A DNA stretch of 64,000 nucleotides, taken from NCBI GenBank assembly GCA_030426085.1, contig JAUHYW010000032.1, positions 1 to 64,000 of the forward strand, written 5' to 3'. Every line of letters starts with the position of its first letter. The first letter of the stretch is position 1. Made by a program: the position numbers and the translations under genes. This document shows positions 34,925-47,398 of this stretch, piece after piece. Below the pieces are notes generated by a model. It worked only from the letters and a program-made list of their open reading frames with translations. It did no database searches and was not told the DNA's origin. This DNA is from a bacterium (GTDB taxonomy: Bacteria > Myxococcota_A > Bradymonadia > UBA7976 > UBA1532).

Positions 34925-36747
34925 CTCGATGTCAGCAAACGCTCGGCCAGCACCATGGCGTCGACCGGCCAGAGCGCGCGCGGCCGAGGACGACGCACGC
35001 CCGGCAGCCCCTTGATGGGCCGACAGGTCAGGACCCGGTCACGCCAGATCCAGGGGATGGCCTCCCGCCCGTGCACTGCGCCGAGCAGCGCGCCGGCCAC
35101 GGCGCCCGAGAGCGACGCGTCGCCCCCTCGGGACACCGTGTCCATCAGGCCGTTGGCCAGATCTTCGGCGAAGAGGAGCTGCGAGAAGCCATTTCGCAGC
35201 GCGGGCAACACCCGCGCGTCAGGTTGGATGTGATCCGGGCCCGGACCGTCACCGGCGGACTCCACCGCCGCGATCACCGCCGGATCGAGGCCGAGCGCCT
35301 TGGCCCCGGCCACGGCGTGGCTGAAGACGCCTTCGGCCGACGGCCCCTCGCGCAGCGCGAAGGCGATCGCCAGCCCCACCGCCGCGCTGGCGTCGGCCTC
35401 CACCGGCGAGGCCCCCGTCGAGCGGGCGTCGCCCCGCAGCGCCTCGAGCAGCCGCCGCTCGGGCCAGCCGTGCCCCGCGATGGCCAGCGGCGCCGTGCGC
35501 ACCACCGCGCCGCCGCCCGCCGGGCCCGCCGTCCGGGCGCCGTCGCTCTCGTCGGCCAGCCGGGCCCGCGCCGCCTCGGGCACGGCCGGGGGCAGCGTCT
35601 CGAACCACCACCGATAGGCCCGCTCGGCCGCCGCCGGATCGTAGCCCCCGGCCTCGACCAGGCTGTGGGCCAGCGCCCGGGCCATCTCCGAATCCGAGAC
35701 CTGCCCCGCGATGAGATCGTGGGCCCCGCCGTCGACCAGCGCGTTGACCCCCTGGGGCCAGGCCGCCTCGATCGCCGCCGGGGGCTGCCCCTCGACCTGG
35801 GTCCCCAGCGCGTCGCCGACGAGCTGCCCCAGCCAGCACCCCTGGGCCCGAGACAGCCGCCCGGCGTCGGTGGTCAGCGCCCCCGGCTCGGGCCGCACCA
35901 GATCGTAGGCCCCGGGGTCGATGCGCGGCGCGCGCAGCACCGCCTGCCAGTCGAGCTGGGCCAGGGCCTTGCACACCGCCGGGCCCCCGCCGAAGCAGAA
36001 CCCCACCCGGTGGGGGCGATCGGGATCGTAGGTCACCGGCCGCCCGCGCTCGTCGAGCAGCACCCCGCCCACGCCCCGCAGCAGCGCGTGCCCCGCGGCG
36101 AAGTCGAAGTCTCGGGGGTGGAAGAGCGAGGTCGCCGCCGCGCCGTCCCCCACCGCGGCCAGGGCCAGGCGGTAGGCGATGCCGGGCACCGGTTGATAGC
36201 GGGCCGGCCACACGCTGCGCCCGTTGGCCACCGCCCGGACGTCGGCCGAGTTCGACACGAAGACGGTGTCGTCGGCGCTCAGGGCCTCGGGCCAGCCGGG
36301 GTCGATCACCGGCGCGCCGTTGCGCCGCAGCGGGCCGCAGCCCTCGGCCCAGGCGAAGAGATCACCCCCGTCGTCCGGCGCGGCGTAGGCGTAGATGACC
36401 CCCAGGATCGGCCGCCCGTGCTGGATGAGGGCGATGGAGACCGAGGCCCCCCGATGCCCCCGCTGGAAGGCGCTGGTGCCGTCGTTGGGATCGACCAGCC
36501 ACACCGGGCCGTCGGGCGCCTTGGCCCCTCGGTTGGCCTCGGGGCGCTCCTCGGCCCGGAAACCATGATCGGGGAAGGCCGCTGTCAGCCGGGCGCGGAT
36601 GAGATCCTCGGCCTCCCGATCGGCGTCCGACTTGCCGTCGACCTCACCCGCCGGCGGCGGCTGGTGGAAGGCGCGACGCAAGAGAGCCCCCGCGTCGCGC
36701 GCGACCGCGATGGCCTCCGAGAGCGCCCGCCGGTTCGCCTCGCTCAC
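34921..36747 (-). CDS. Inositol monophosphatase / ADP-ribosylglycohydrolase fusion, ARH half degenerate
   Basis: 608 residues. Residues ~1-265 are an IMPase-type phosphatase with metal residues intact: Glu66/67 (AEER), VDPNDGT 85-91 and DFDFAAG 213-219. Residues ~300-580 are an ADP-ribosylglycohydrolase fold (GCWLGQLVGDALG, QVSDSEMARALA, VVRTAPLAIAG, GGDASLSGAVAGALLG). In active relatives the metal sites read TDDSEM and GGDxDT. Here they are VSDSEM (350-355) and GGDASL (541-546), so several Mg ligands are missing and the second half may only bind ADP-ribose. GTG at 36747 follows GGAGGTGTC. Confidence 0.88.
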   Translation of the reverse strand: MSEANRRALSEAIAVARDAGALLRRAFHQPPPAGEVDGKSDADREAEDLIRARLTAAFPDHGFRAEERPEANRGAKAPDGPVWLVDPNDGTSAFQRGHRGASVSIALIQHGRPILGVIYAYAAPDDGGDLFAWAEGCGPLRRNGAPVIDPGWPEALSADDTVFVSNSADVRAVANGRSVWPARYQPVPGIAYRLALAAVGDGAAATSLFHPRDFDFAAGHALLRGVGGVLLDERGRPVTYDPDRPHRVGFCFGGGPAVCKALAQLDWQAVLRAPRIDPGAYDLVRPEPGALTTDAGRLSRAQGCWLGQLVGDALGTQVEGQPPAAIEAAWPQGVNALVDGGAHDLIAGQVSDSEMARALAHSLVEAGGYDPAAAERAYRWWFETLPPAVPEAARARLADESDGARTAGPAGGGAVVRTAPLAIAGHGWPERRLLEALRGDARSTGASPVEADASAAVGLAIAFALREGPSAEGVFSHAVAGAKALGLDPAVIAAVESAGDGPGPDHIQPDARVLPALRNGFSQLLFAEDLANGLMDTVSRGGDASLSGAVAGALLGAVHGREAIPWIWRDRVLTCRPIKGLPGVRRPRPRALWPVDAMVLAERLLTSS

Positions 36748-36876
36748 GACACCTCCAACTGGACCGGCGCCCACCATACCGGCAAACGCCGCCCGCTGCA
36801 CCACCCCGCGCCCGGCCGCCCGCTTCCATCCCGTACCGCGCCGATCCACACTGGCGCCCTCCGCAGCGAGGTCCCC

Positions 36877-38151
36877 ATGCAACCGCTCCCCGTCGTCGTC
36901 ATCGCCGGCCTCGTCCTCGCGTTCGCGTTGATCGAGCGGCGCACCGCCCGGGGCCCGATCACCGGTCCGCTCGTCTTCACCGGCGCCGGTCTGCTGCTCG
37001 CCGGCCGGGCCGCCGACGCCCTGCCGCCGGTGCCCGAGGAGGCCCTGCACGTCCTCGCCGAAGGCACCCTGGCGCTCATCCTCTTCGCCGACGCCACCCG
37101 CATCGACCTCGGCGCGCTGCGCCGCGAGCTGGGCCTGCCCGCCCGGCTCCTGCTGATCGGCATGCCGCTGACGGTCCTGGCCGGGTGGGGTGTCGGCGCG
37201 CTGCTGCTGCCCGGGTGGGACGCCTGGAGTCTGCTCGTGCTCGCCGCCATCCTGACCCCGACCGACGCCGCGCTGGGCCAGGCGGTGGTCAGCGCCGACG
37301 GCGTGCCCCAGCGCATCCGGCAGGCGCTCAACGTCGAGAGCGGGCTCAACGACGGCATCGCCGTGCCGCTGGTGACCCTGGCGACCGCCATGGCCGCCGC
37401 CGGGGCGGGTCTCTCCGCGGGCCACGCCCACCAGGACTCGTGGCTCGCGTTCGTCGCCGCCCAGCTCGGCCTGGGTCCGCTCGTCGGGATCATCGTCGGC
37501 GGCGGCGGCGGCTGGCTGCTCACCCGGGCCCGGGCCGCCGGCTGGAGCAGCGAGCCCTCCCAGCGCCTGGGCGGCCTGGCCCTGCCCGCGCTGGCCTGGG
37601 CCGGGGCCGGGCTCGTCGGGGGCAACGGCTTCATCGCCGCGTTCGTCGGCGGGCTCGTGCTCGGGGCCAGCGCCCGCGACATCTGCGAGCCGGTGCACGC
37701 CTTCCTCGAGAGCGAGGGCGAGCTGCTGATGCTGCTGGTCTTCCTGGCGATGGGGGTGACCCTGGGCTGGACCGCCCTCGGGCTCCACGGCTGGGCGCCC
37801 TGGATCTACGCCCTGGCCAGCCTCACGGTGATCCGCATGCTGCCGGTGGCGCTGTCCCTGATCGGCGCCGGCCTGCGCCCCGGCGCGGTGGGCTTCGTCG
37901 CGTGGTTCGGCCCCCGGGGGCTGGCCACCGTCGTCTTCGCGATCCAGCTCCGCGAGGTGGACCTGCCCCACGGCGACGCGATCACGGGCATCGCGCTGCT
38001 GACCGTCCTGGGCAGCGTGCTGGCCCACGGCGTCAGCGCCGGCCCCGCCGCCCGGTTCTACGGCGCGCGCACGGGCGACATGGCCGGCGACCACCCCGAG
38101 ATGCGTGAGGTCACCGCCCACCGCCTGCGCCGCCCGCGCCCCGGCCCCTGA
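36877..38151 (+). CDS. CPA1-family cation/H+ antiporter, short form
   Basis: 424 residues, ~12 membrane helices. The family signatures are ADATRIDLGALRRELGLP, TPTDAALGQAVVSADGVP, RQALNVESGLNDGIAVPLV (the ND pair of the transport core) and FGPRGLATVVFAI. Unlike the antiporter at 1453 it ends soon after the last helix, without RCK or EIIA-like domains, so it may be regulated differently. It begins 130 bp from the divergent fusion gene and converges with the cytochrome gene. Confidence 0.93.
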   Translation: MQPLPVVVIAGLVLAFALIERRTARGPITGPLVFTGAGLLLAGRAADALPPVPEEALHVLAEGTLALILFADATRIDLGALRRELGLPARLLLIGMPLTVLAGWGVGALLLPGWDAWSLLVLAAILTPTDAALGQAVVSADGVPQRIRQALNVESGLNDGIAVPLVTLATAMAAAGAGLSAGHAHQDSWLAFVAAQLGLGPLVGIIVGGGGGWLLTRARAAGWSSEPSQRLGGLALPALAWAGAGLVGGNGFIAAFVGGLVLGASARDICEPVHAFLESEGELLMLLVFLAMGVTLGWTALGLHGWAPWIYALASLTVIRMLPVALSLIGAGLRPGAVGFVAWFGPRGLATVVFAIQLREVDLPHGDAITGIALLTVLGSVLAHGVSAGPAARFYGARTGDMAGDHPEMREVTAHRLRRPRPGP

Positions 38152-38191
38152 AGCCCTGCGGGCCGAGACCCTGCGGCCCGAAACCCTGCGC

Positions 38192-38195
<4 letters not shown>
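38151..38195. repeat. Three 15-bp direct repeats between convergent genes
   Basis: Units AAGCCCTGCGGGCCG, AGACCCTGCGGCCCG and AAACCCTGCGCTCAG follow one another from the antiporter stop into the cytochrome stop codon. Similar but not identical; probably a small slipped duplication. Confidence 0.5.
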
Positions 38196-41404
<3,209 letters not shown>

Positions 41405-41584
41405 GGCACCTCCCTCCTCCTGTCACACAGCTCACCGCAGCGGCGGGGGGAACGCCAGGACTATCGACGAAGGGGGTGGAGGAAAACGGCGCTTCAGACA
41501 CCCGGGGTCGGTCGATCCCCGGCCGACCCCGACCACCGAGGCCGCGGATCGGCTACTCTCCCCAGGAGTCGGGGGAGGTGAGCC

Positions 41585-42916
41585 ATGGCCGGGGGCGGGC
41601 GTCCGCTGGGCGCGCTGGAGTACGTGGTCGCGATCGCCGACCGCGCGGCGCCGATCAACTTCGTGATGGTGGCCGATCTGCGAGGTCCGGTGGCCGAGGC
41701 CGGGCTGCGCGCGGCGCTGGATGTCGTGCAGCGGCGGCACCCGCTGCTGGGCATGGCGCTGGCGCCCCACGGTCGCCGGCTGCGCTTCGCGCCGGGCGCG
41801 GGGCCGATCCCGCTGGCGGTGGTCGAGGCGCCGAAGGACGCGGTGCCCGGGCTGTGCGCCGACGAGGCGACGCGCCGCCTGCCCGAAGAGGCCGGGCCGC
41901 TGCTGCGGGCGACGTGGGTCCGGGGAGTGGGCGAGCGGTCCACGCTGCTGTTGACGTTCCATCACAGCATCGGTGACGGCACGGCCGGAGCGCTCCTGGT
42001 GCGCGATCTGATGCAGGCGCTCGCCGGCGAGGCGGGCGAGGCGCCGCTGCCCGCGGCGCTCGAGGATCATCTGCCGCCGGCGACGGTCGGCGCGCGGGGC
42101 GTCGTGGCCCACCTCGGGTTCCTGGGGCGGGTCTTCCGTCGGCTGGCCCGCCTGCGGGGGGTGCCCGGCTATCGGGTGGATGGGGCCCCCCGGGCCGATG
42201 TGGGCGCGTGTCGTATCGGCGTGGCGCGGCGCGACCTCGATCCCGCCGCGTCGAAGGCGCTGGCCGCGGCGGCTCGGGCAGAGGGGACGACGGTGCACGG
42301 GCTGCTCGGCGCGGCGCTGCTCGAGGCGGCCTTCGCGGTGAGCGACCGGCGGCCGGTGGTGGGCTTCGGCAGCCCGGTGAACCTGCGGGGGCGGCTGATG
42401 CCGCCGGTGGGCGATGACGTGGGGCTGTTCATCACGATGGTGGCCTCGCTGCATCGGCTCGATCCCATGCCCGGCTTCTGGGATCTGGCGCGTGACATCC
42501 GGGGGCAGCTCGGCGAGATGATCGACAGCGGGGATGTCTTCTCGGCGATCCCGTTCCAGGGGCGGGGGCTGGCTCGGCTGGCGCCGTGGCTGGGCCGGGG
42601 GGTGGTCGGCGCCCGGCGGTTCGTGCGGGTCATGCGGTCCATCTGGCTGGATGGCATCGGACTGTCGAACCTGGGGCGGCTGTCGATCGACGCGCGCTAT
42701 GGCGCCGTGGCGGTCGAGGCGGTGGGCTTCTGCGCGGCGCCGACGGTGTTCGGTGATCTGGCGGCCTTCGCCGCGACGCTCGACGGGCGGATGTGCCTGC
42801 ACTGGGTGGGGGTGACGCCTCACGTCCCGCCGGTGGCGCTGGATGCCATCGTCAATGGCATGATGGCCCGGCTGCACAGAGTCGCCGGGGCGGCCGAGGC
42901 GGGGCGGGCGGCCTGA
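41585..42916 (+). CDS. Condensation-type acyltransferase (WS/DGAT- or PapA-like)
   Basis: 443 residues with the HHxxxDG catalytic motif as HHSIGDG at 126-132. The N-terminal half has RRHPLLGMAL; the C-terminal half has VVGFGSPVNLRGRL and GIGLSNLGRLSID, near the usual SNVG strand. This chloramphenicol-acetyltransferase-like fold joins acyl chains to alcohols, as in wax ester, triacylglycerol or polyketide lipid making. GGGGGAGGTGAGCC precedes the ATG. It converges on the hydrolase lipoprotein with only 4 bp between stops. The acceptor is unknown. Confidence 0.85.
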   Translation: MAGGGRPLGALEYVVAIADRAAPINFVMVADLRGPVAEAGLRAALDVVQRRHPLLGMALAPHGRRLRFAPGAGPIPLAVVEAPKDAVPGLCADEATRRLPEEAGPLLRATWVRGVGERSTLLLTFHHSIGDGTAGALLVRDLMQALAGEAGEAPLPAALEDHLPPATVGARGVVAHLGFLGRVFRRLARLRGVPGYRVDGAPRADVGACRIGVARRDLDPAASKALAAAARAEGTTVHGLLGAALLEAAFAVSDRRPVVGFGSPVNLRGRLMPPVGDDVGLFITMVASLHRLDPMPGFWDLARDIRGQLGEMIDSGDVFSAIPFQGRGLARLAPWLGRGVVGARRFVRVMRSIWLDGIGLSNLGRLSIDARYGAVAVEAVGFCAAPTVFGDLAAFAATLDGRMCLHWVGVTPHVPPVALDAIVNGMMARLHRVAGAAEAGRAA

Positions 42917-42920
42917 CGGA

Positions 42921-44957
42921 TCAGTGGATCTGCGGATCCCCGTCGGCGAGGCTGCGCAGGAACTGCTGGTAGCGGGTGCGGGCGCTCATGCTGTTCTGGA
43001 TGACGAAGTGCCCCAGGTCGCCGAACTGGGCCAGCCCGGCGCTGGCGGCGCCCCCGGCCACGTTGCCCCCGAAGGGGGTGTCGCCGGCGGGGCCGATGCC
43101 GAGCAGGTCGAACAGCGGGATCGAGACCAGCACCGGGGGGATGACCGGCACCCGCCCGGCGGCGGCGAGGGCGAAGATGGCGTCGGGCGGGGTGTAGTCG
43201 TCCATCAGGCCGCCGGTCATAAAGACGCTCTTGGGCGCGTAGCCCGCCGGGGGCTCGTCGAACCAGTAGCGGGCGTAGTTCACCGGGTCGCCCTTCTCGA
43301 TGAAGGTCTGCAACAGCATCAGAGCGGGGTGCCAGCGGTCGATGACGTCGTTGTCCCCGACGGGCAGCACCTGCCCGACGAGCATCGGGATGTCGACCGG
43401 GCGCCGCTTCTGCTCGATGCTGATGGCGATGGTCGCCCCCGCGGCGCTGAGCACGCCGCCCTTGACGAGCGGCTCGACGGCGAGGAAGAGCGGGCCGTTG
43501 ATGCCGCCCTGGCTGTGCCCCATGAACAGGACGTTGTCCGGGTCGAGGCGCACGGTCTCGCCGCCGCTGGTGAGCGCGCCGTCGATCTCGAAGTTCCGGG
43601 CGAGCCGCAGCAGCGAGACGAAGTCGAGGGCCGACTGGCGCACGTTGTCCCGCCCGGCGCCGGGCACCACGAAGTTGAAGAACGAGATGCCCACGCAGCC
43701 GGCGTAGTCGATGTCGTCCTGGCAGCCGTCCTCCCGCGGGTCGCGGGGGCCGTGGTGGATCTGGTCGATGCTGAGCACGGCGATGCCCACCTGGCTCAGC
43801 GTGGTCGCGACCCGGGCCGAGATGTAGCTGAGGTAGTCGCCGCCGGTTCCGTGCCCGTAGAGCACGACCGGCCAGCCGGCGTCGGGCATCTCGAGGTCGG
43901 CCGAGCTGGGCACGGCGAGGCTGAAGCGCAGCTCTTCTTCGCCTTGCACGATGGGGTCGCCGCCGTCGTCGAAGGCGAAGGTGCCCGGCCCGGTCCCGGT
44001 GGTGCGGTAGGGCGGCGAGCCCTCCTGGAAGCGGGGGGCGCGGTAGGTGCCGGTGAAGTGCTCGTAGAGCTGCTGCTGGATGCCCTGGCTGGTGACGTCG
44101 ACGATGCTCGGCGCGGGCAGGGTGTGGATGAAGTCCCGGGCCCGGAAGAGCTCGCCGACGCTGTCCTGGGTGGTGAAGACGGCCGCGCTGGCCACCGCGA
44201 CCCCCGACTCGGCGATCCAGGCCCGCAGCGGGGCGTGCGCGTCCCACGCGGATCCGGCGGCGCCGTCGGGGCGGGTCTCGGACAGGGTGGCGGTGAAGCC
44301 GGGGGCCGGCTCGGCGGCGCTGTCGGTGATGACGAGGGCGTAGGTCGTCTGCGGGCGCAGCGCCGAGCCCTCGACCAGCCGGACAGCGAGGGTGTTGGCC
44401 GGCAGATACAGGGTGGCGTCGTAGCCGATGCGCCACTCGATCGGCCACCGGCGCCCGGCTTCGGCCGAGTCGGGGTCGATGTCGACGAGCATCAGGTTCG
44501 ACCCGTCGGTCATCGAGGCCGCGGCGTCGGCCGGCAGCGTGGTGGGGTCGATCAGGCCGTCGAACGCCATGTAGAGGGTCGCCGCGGTTCCGAAGCCGCC
44601 GGTGTCGGCCTCGATGGCCTGCACGATGCGCTGCAGCACCGAGTCGTTCTGGTTGCGCTGGTTGGGGAAGCCGCGCAGGTCGAGCTGGCCGTCGGCGGCG
44701 CGGTAGACGTCGCTGGGGAAGGGCACGTCGCCCAGGGGGGTCGTCGGGGGGTCGTCGGCCAGGGCGAAGCGGGCGGTGGGCAGCGCTTCGGGGATGGGCA
44801 GGCCGCTGTCGGTGAAGCCCGAGGGCGGGGCGGCATCCGGCTCGACGCCCCCAGCGTCGGCCGTTGGCTCGTCGCCGCCGCCGCCGCCGTCGTCGCAGCC
44901 GATGAGGGCGAGCGATGCGGCGAGGGCGGCGAGCAGCCACCACGGGGTGCGGGTCAT
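42921..44957 (-). CDS. Large alpha/beta-hydrolase lipoprotein
   Basis: 678 residues. Lipobox ALIGC then a Gly/Asp linker. Residues ~50-290 are a beta-rich amino domain (PLGDVPFPSDVYRAADGQLD, ATLYLPANTLAVRLVEG). The hydrolase domain begins VVLYGHGTGGDYLSYI, with the nucleophile elbow GHSQGG (Ser482). A probable catalytic His lies in DLGHFVIQNSMSA near the end and an Asp candidate in GGLMDDYTPP. Such proteins are known as secreted lipases/esterases of myxobacteria. The start is the ATG after GGAGGAACC. Confidence 0.9.
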   Translation of the reverse strand: MTRTPWWLLAALAASLALIGCDDGGGGGDEPTADAGGVEPDAAPPSGFTDSGLPIPEALPTARFALADDPPTTPLGDVPFPSDVYRAADGQLDLRGFPNQRNQNDSVLQRIVQAIEADTGGFGTAATLYMAFDGLIDPTTLPADAAASMTDGSNLMLVDIDPDSAEAGRRWPIEWRIGYDATLYLPANTLAVRLVEGSALRPQTTYALVITDSAAEPAPGFTATLSETRPDGAAGSAWDAHAPLRAWIAESGVAVASAAVFTTQDSVGELFRARDFIHTLPAPSIVDVTSQGIQQQLYEHFTGTYRAPRFQEGSPPYRTTGTGPGTFAFDDGGDPIVQGEEELRFSLAVPSSADLEMPDAGWPVVLYGHGTGGDYLSYISARVATTLSQVGIAVLSIDQIHHGPRDPREDGCQDDIDYAGCVGISFFNFVVPGAGRDNVRQSALDFVSLLRLARNFEIDGALTSGGETVRLDPDNVLFMGHSQGGINGPLFLAVEPLVKGGVLSAAGATIAISIEQKRRPVDIPMLVGQVLPVGDNDVIDRWHPALMLLQTFIEKGDPVNYARYWFDEPPAGYAPKSVFMTGGLMDDYTPPDAIFALAAAGRVPVIPPVLVSIPLFDLLGIGPAGDTPFGGNVAGGAASAGLAQFGDLGHFVIQNSMSARTRYQQFLRSLADGDPQIH

Positions 44958-45087
44958 GGTTCCTCCGAGGGTGGGCCGCTGCGGGGCAGCGTCTTCGAGT
45001 AGTCGTCATACACCACCGGCGGGGTGCGCATCATCCGGGTCGGCGGTGGGCGTTGCGCCGAGGCGGCCGGCCGCTCAGAATCCACCC

Positions 45088-46614
45088 ATGTCGATGCGAA
45101 GCGCGTGGTCGTGGGCGGTGCTGGTGGGGATCTGCGCGCTGGGGTGCGTCGGCGGCGGGTCGAGCGGCGATCCGGAGGGCGACATCGGGCTGGATGGCGC
45201 CCTGGGTGACCGGGGGCCGGACGGCGGGTCGGTGGACGTCGGAGACGGAGGGCCGGCCGACGCCGGGATCCCCGACCGGGCGCTCGACATGGCGCCGATG
45301 CCCGATCGCGCCCCCCCCGACATGGAGGTCGATCCGCTGCTGCAGCCGTGCCGCGTCCGAGAGTCCCCCCGGCCGCCGGGCGCGCTGCGGGTCGCCGGCT
45401 GCCGCATGGTCCGCGAGGGTGAGGGGGCGGTGCTGCCGCGGGCGGTGGCGGTCTCGGGCGACAGCCTGACCCGGCCGGCGGCGACCCCGCTTCACGAGCC
45501 GCCGATGTACGCCGATCTGGCCGCGGCCGGGGTCGAGGTGGTCTGGCTGCTGGTGCTGTGGGAAGGCATCGAGCCGATGCGGGGCACCTACAACGGGGCC
45601 TACCTCGGGCGGGTCTGCGAGCAGGCCCGGTGGGCGGCGGGCGCGGGGCTGGACGTGGTGCTGGCGCTGAGTCAGGGCCGCTTCGGGCCGGCGCTGGGCG
45701 GGCATGGCATGCCGCCGTGGATCACGCCCGAGGGGCTCGAGCCGGTGCCGGTGGGCGACGATGGATCCCACCCGTCGTTGGTGGCGGCGTGGCAGTCGTT
45801 CTGGGACGGCGAGGGGCCCGAGCTGTTGGTGGCGGCCTGGATCCGGCTGCTCGACACCTGCGCGCTGGACGAGGCCCACGGCATCGATGGCATCCAGCCG
45901 CTGGCCGCCTCGCGGGGCCCCGAAGAGGTGTTGGAGGCGCTCGGTGATCTGAACGCGGCGGTCGAAGAGGAGGCCGAGGCCCGCCTGGGCCCGCTGCTGG
46001 TCTTCGACAGCCCGCTGCGGCACGGCGAGGCGCTCGGGTTCCGCCCGCGGCCGGGGCCCGATCGCATCCTGGTGGTCTCCGGCTGGGGGCCCGGGCTGTG
46101 GCCCGGCGCGAACGACCGCTGGCCGATGGACTGGCGGTCGTCGGCGCGGGAGGGGGCGACGCTGGTCGGTCACCCGGCGTGGGTGGTGGGCGTCGGCGGC
46201 GAGACGCCGGAGGCGATGGCGGCGGCCCAGGCTCGGATCGAGGCGGACGGCATGGTGGGCGTCGTGTGGCAGGACGGCTTCGGCACGCCCTACGGCCTGC
46301 GCGACGAGGACGGCGCCCCGGCGGCGCTGTGGGATCCGGCGCTGCGCCGCCCGCGGCCGGTGCTGGTGGCCGGTCGGCCCTTGTCCTGGTCGTCGGATGA
46401 GGACGGGTTCACGTTCCGCTGGCTGGCCGACGGCTCGGCGCAGGGGCTGTCCCGGATCGACATGGCCGGGCGGATCCCCGGCGAGCCGGCGTTCGCCGGC
46501 GCCGACGGGGTCGAGTGGTTCACCGATTACGATCCGGCGACCGGCCTGCTGGCGGTCTTCGTCGAGGGGGCGCCGGGGGTGGTCGAGATGTCGGTGCCGT
46601 TCGTCGGGCCATGA
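45088..46614 (+). CDS. GH5/endoglycoceramidase-like lipoprotein with missing catalytic residues
   Basis: 508 residues. Lipobox CALGC, Asp/Gly/Pro linker (~25-85), then a TIM-barrel-like region (PPMYADLAAAGVEVVWLLVL, WEGIEPMRGTYNGAYLGRV, AAGAGLDVVLALSQGRFGP). The C-terminal beta domain (RRPRPVLVAGRPLSWSSDED) resembles that of endoglycoceramidases. In active GH5 members the acid/base sits in a NEP motif and the nucleophile in a WE turn. Here the matching places read IQPLAASRGP and VVWQDGFG, so both Glu appear absent. Probably non-catalytic, perhaps a sugar-binding protein. Confidence 0.75.
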   Translation: MSMRSAWSWAVLVGICALGCVGGGSSGDPEGDIGLDGALGDRGPDGGSVDVGDGGPADAGIPDRALDMAPMPDRAPPDMEVDPLLQPCRVRESPRPPGALRVAGCRMVREGEGAVLPRAVAVSGDSLTRPAATPLHEPPMYADLAAAGVEVVWLLVLWEGIEPMRGTYNGAYLGRVCEQARWAAGAGLDVVLALSQGRFGPALGGHGMPPWITPEGLEPVPVGDDGSHPSLVAAWQSFWDGEGPELLVAAWIRLLDTCALDEAHGIDGIQPLAASRGPEEVLEALGDLNAAVEEEAEARLGPLLVFDSPLRHGEALGFRPRPGPDRILVVSGWGPGLWPGANDRWPMDWRSSAREGATLVGHPAWVVGVGGETPEAMAAAQARIEADGMVGVVWQDGFGTPYGLRDEDGAPAALWDPALRRPRPVLVAGRPLSWSSDEDGFTFRWLADGSAQGLSRIDMAGRIPGEPAFAGADGVEWFTDYDPATGLLAVFVEGAPGVVEMSVPFVGP

Positions 46615-46639
46615 GCCGGCGAGCGTGGCGCGGGGAGTG

Positions 46640-47398
46640 ATGATGACGACGCGAGGCACGATCCGGATGCTGGCGCTGACCTGCGCCTTCGGGTGGGCGG
46701 GCTGCGATACGACGGACGACGCGGACGGCGAGGTCGGCGGCGACGGGGCGGCGGGCGACGCGGCGGACCCCGGCGCGATGGATGGGGGCCCGGACGGCGC
46801 CGAGGACGGCGGCCCGCCGGGCGCGGATCGCGGCGTGGAGGGCGACGGCGGCGGGCCGGTGGAGGTCGAGCCGTGCATCTCGATCGTCCGGGTCGGCGGG
46901 GTCGAGATCTTCGCCTTCGAGGCCAGCCGCCCCGACGCGACGGGCGACGGCGCCGGGGTGGACGAGAGCGCGGTGTGCAGCCGGGCCGGGGTGTTGCCCT
47001 GGACCCGGCTGACCCGGCCCGACGCGAGCCGGGTGTGCCTGGCGAACGGCTTCCGCCTGTGCACCGACGAGGAGTGGCAGACGGCGTGTCAGGGGCCGGA
47101 GCGGCTATGGAGCTTCCCATACGCCCAGGGGCACCGGATGGGGGTGTGCAACGACCACGTCAGCGGCAGCGGCGCGCTCGAGCCGACCGGGATCCGCGAG
47201 GGCTGCCGCACGCCCGACGGGGTGTACGACATGAGCGGCAACGTGTGGGAGCTGACCGCCGAGGGCTCGAAGCGGGGGGCGAGCTGGAAGCTCAACGCGG
47301 TGATGTTCCGCATCGACGCGGCGCGGTGCGATATGTACTACGCGCTCGCCGAGGCGTTCGCCGACGACGACGTCGGGTTCCGCTGCTGCCGGGACTGA
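46640..47398 (+). CDS. Lipoprotein with formylglycine-generating-enzyme (SUMF1)-like domain
   Basis: 252 residues. Lipobox WAGC then a 60-residue Asp/Gly/Ala linker. The domain carries the SUMF1 signatures RLTRPDASRVCLANGFRLC, TDEEWQTACQGP, GVYDMSGNVWELT and the end VGFRCCRD. It is shorter (~170 residues) than a full SUMF1 domain and retains few of the metal and Cys positions, so catalytic activity is doubtful; many myxobacterial relatives look alike. The ATG pair at 46640/46643 follows GGGGAG. Its last 61 bp overlap the convergent gene at 47338. Confidence 0.82.
   Translation: MMTTRGTIRMLALTCAFGWAGCDTTDDADGEVGGDGAAGDAADPGAMDGGPDGAEDGGPPGADRGVEGDGGGPVEVEPCISIVRVGGVEIFAFEASRPDATGDGAGVDESAVCSRAGVLPWTRLTRPDASRVCLANGFRLCTDEEWQTACQGPERLWSFPYAQGHRMGVCNDHVSGSGALEPTGIREGCRTPDGVYDMSGNVWELTAEGSKRGASWKLNAVMFRIDAARCDMYYALAEAFADDDVGFRCCRD

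Noticed and set aside
41504-41530. GGGGTCGG/CCGACCCC inverted repeat between divergent genes
   Set aside because: 8-bp GC-only stem, common here by chance; no conserved partner.
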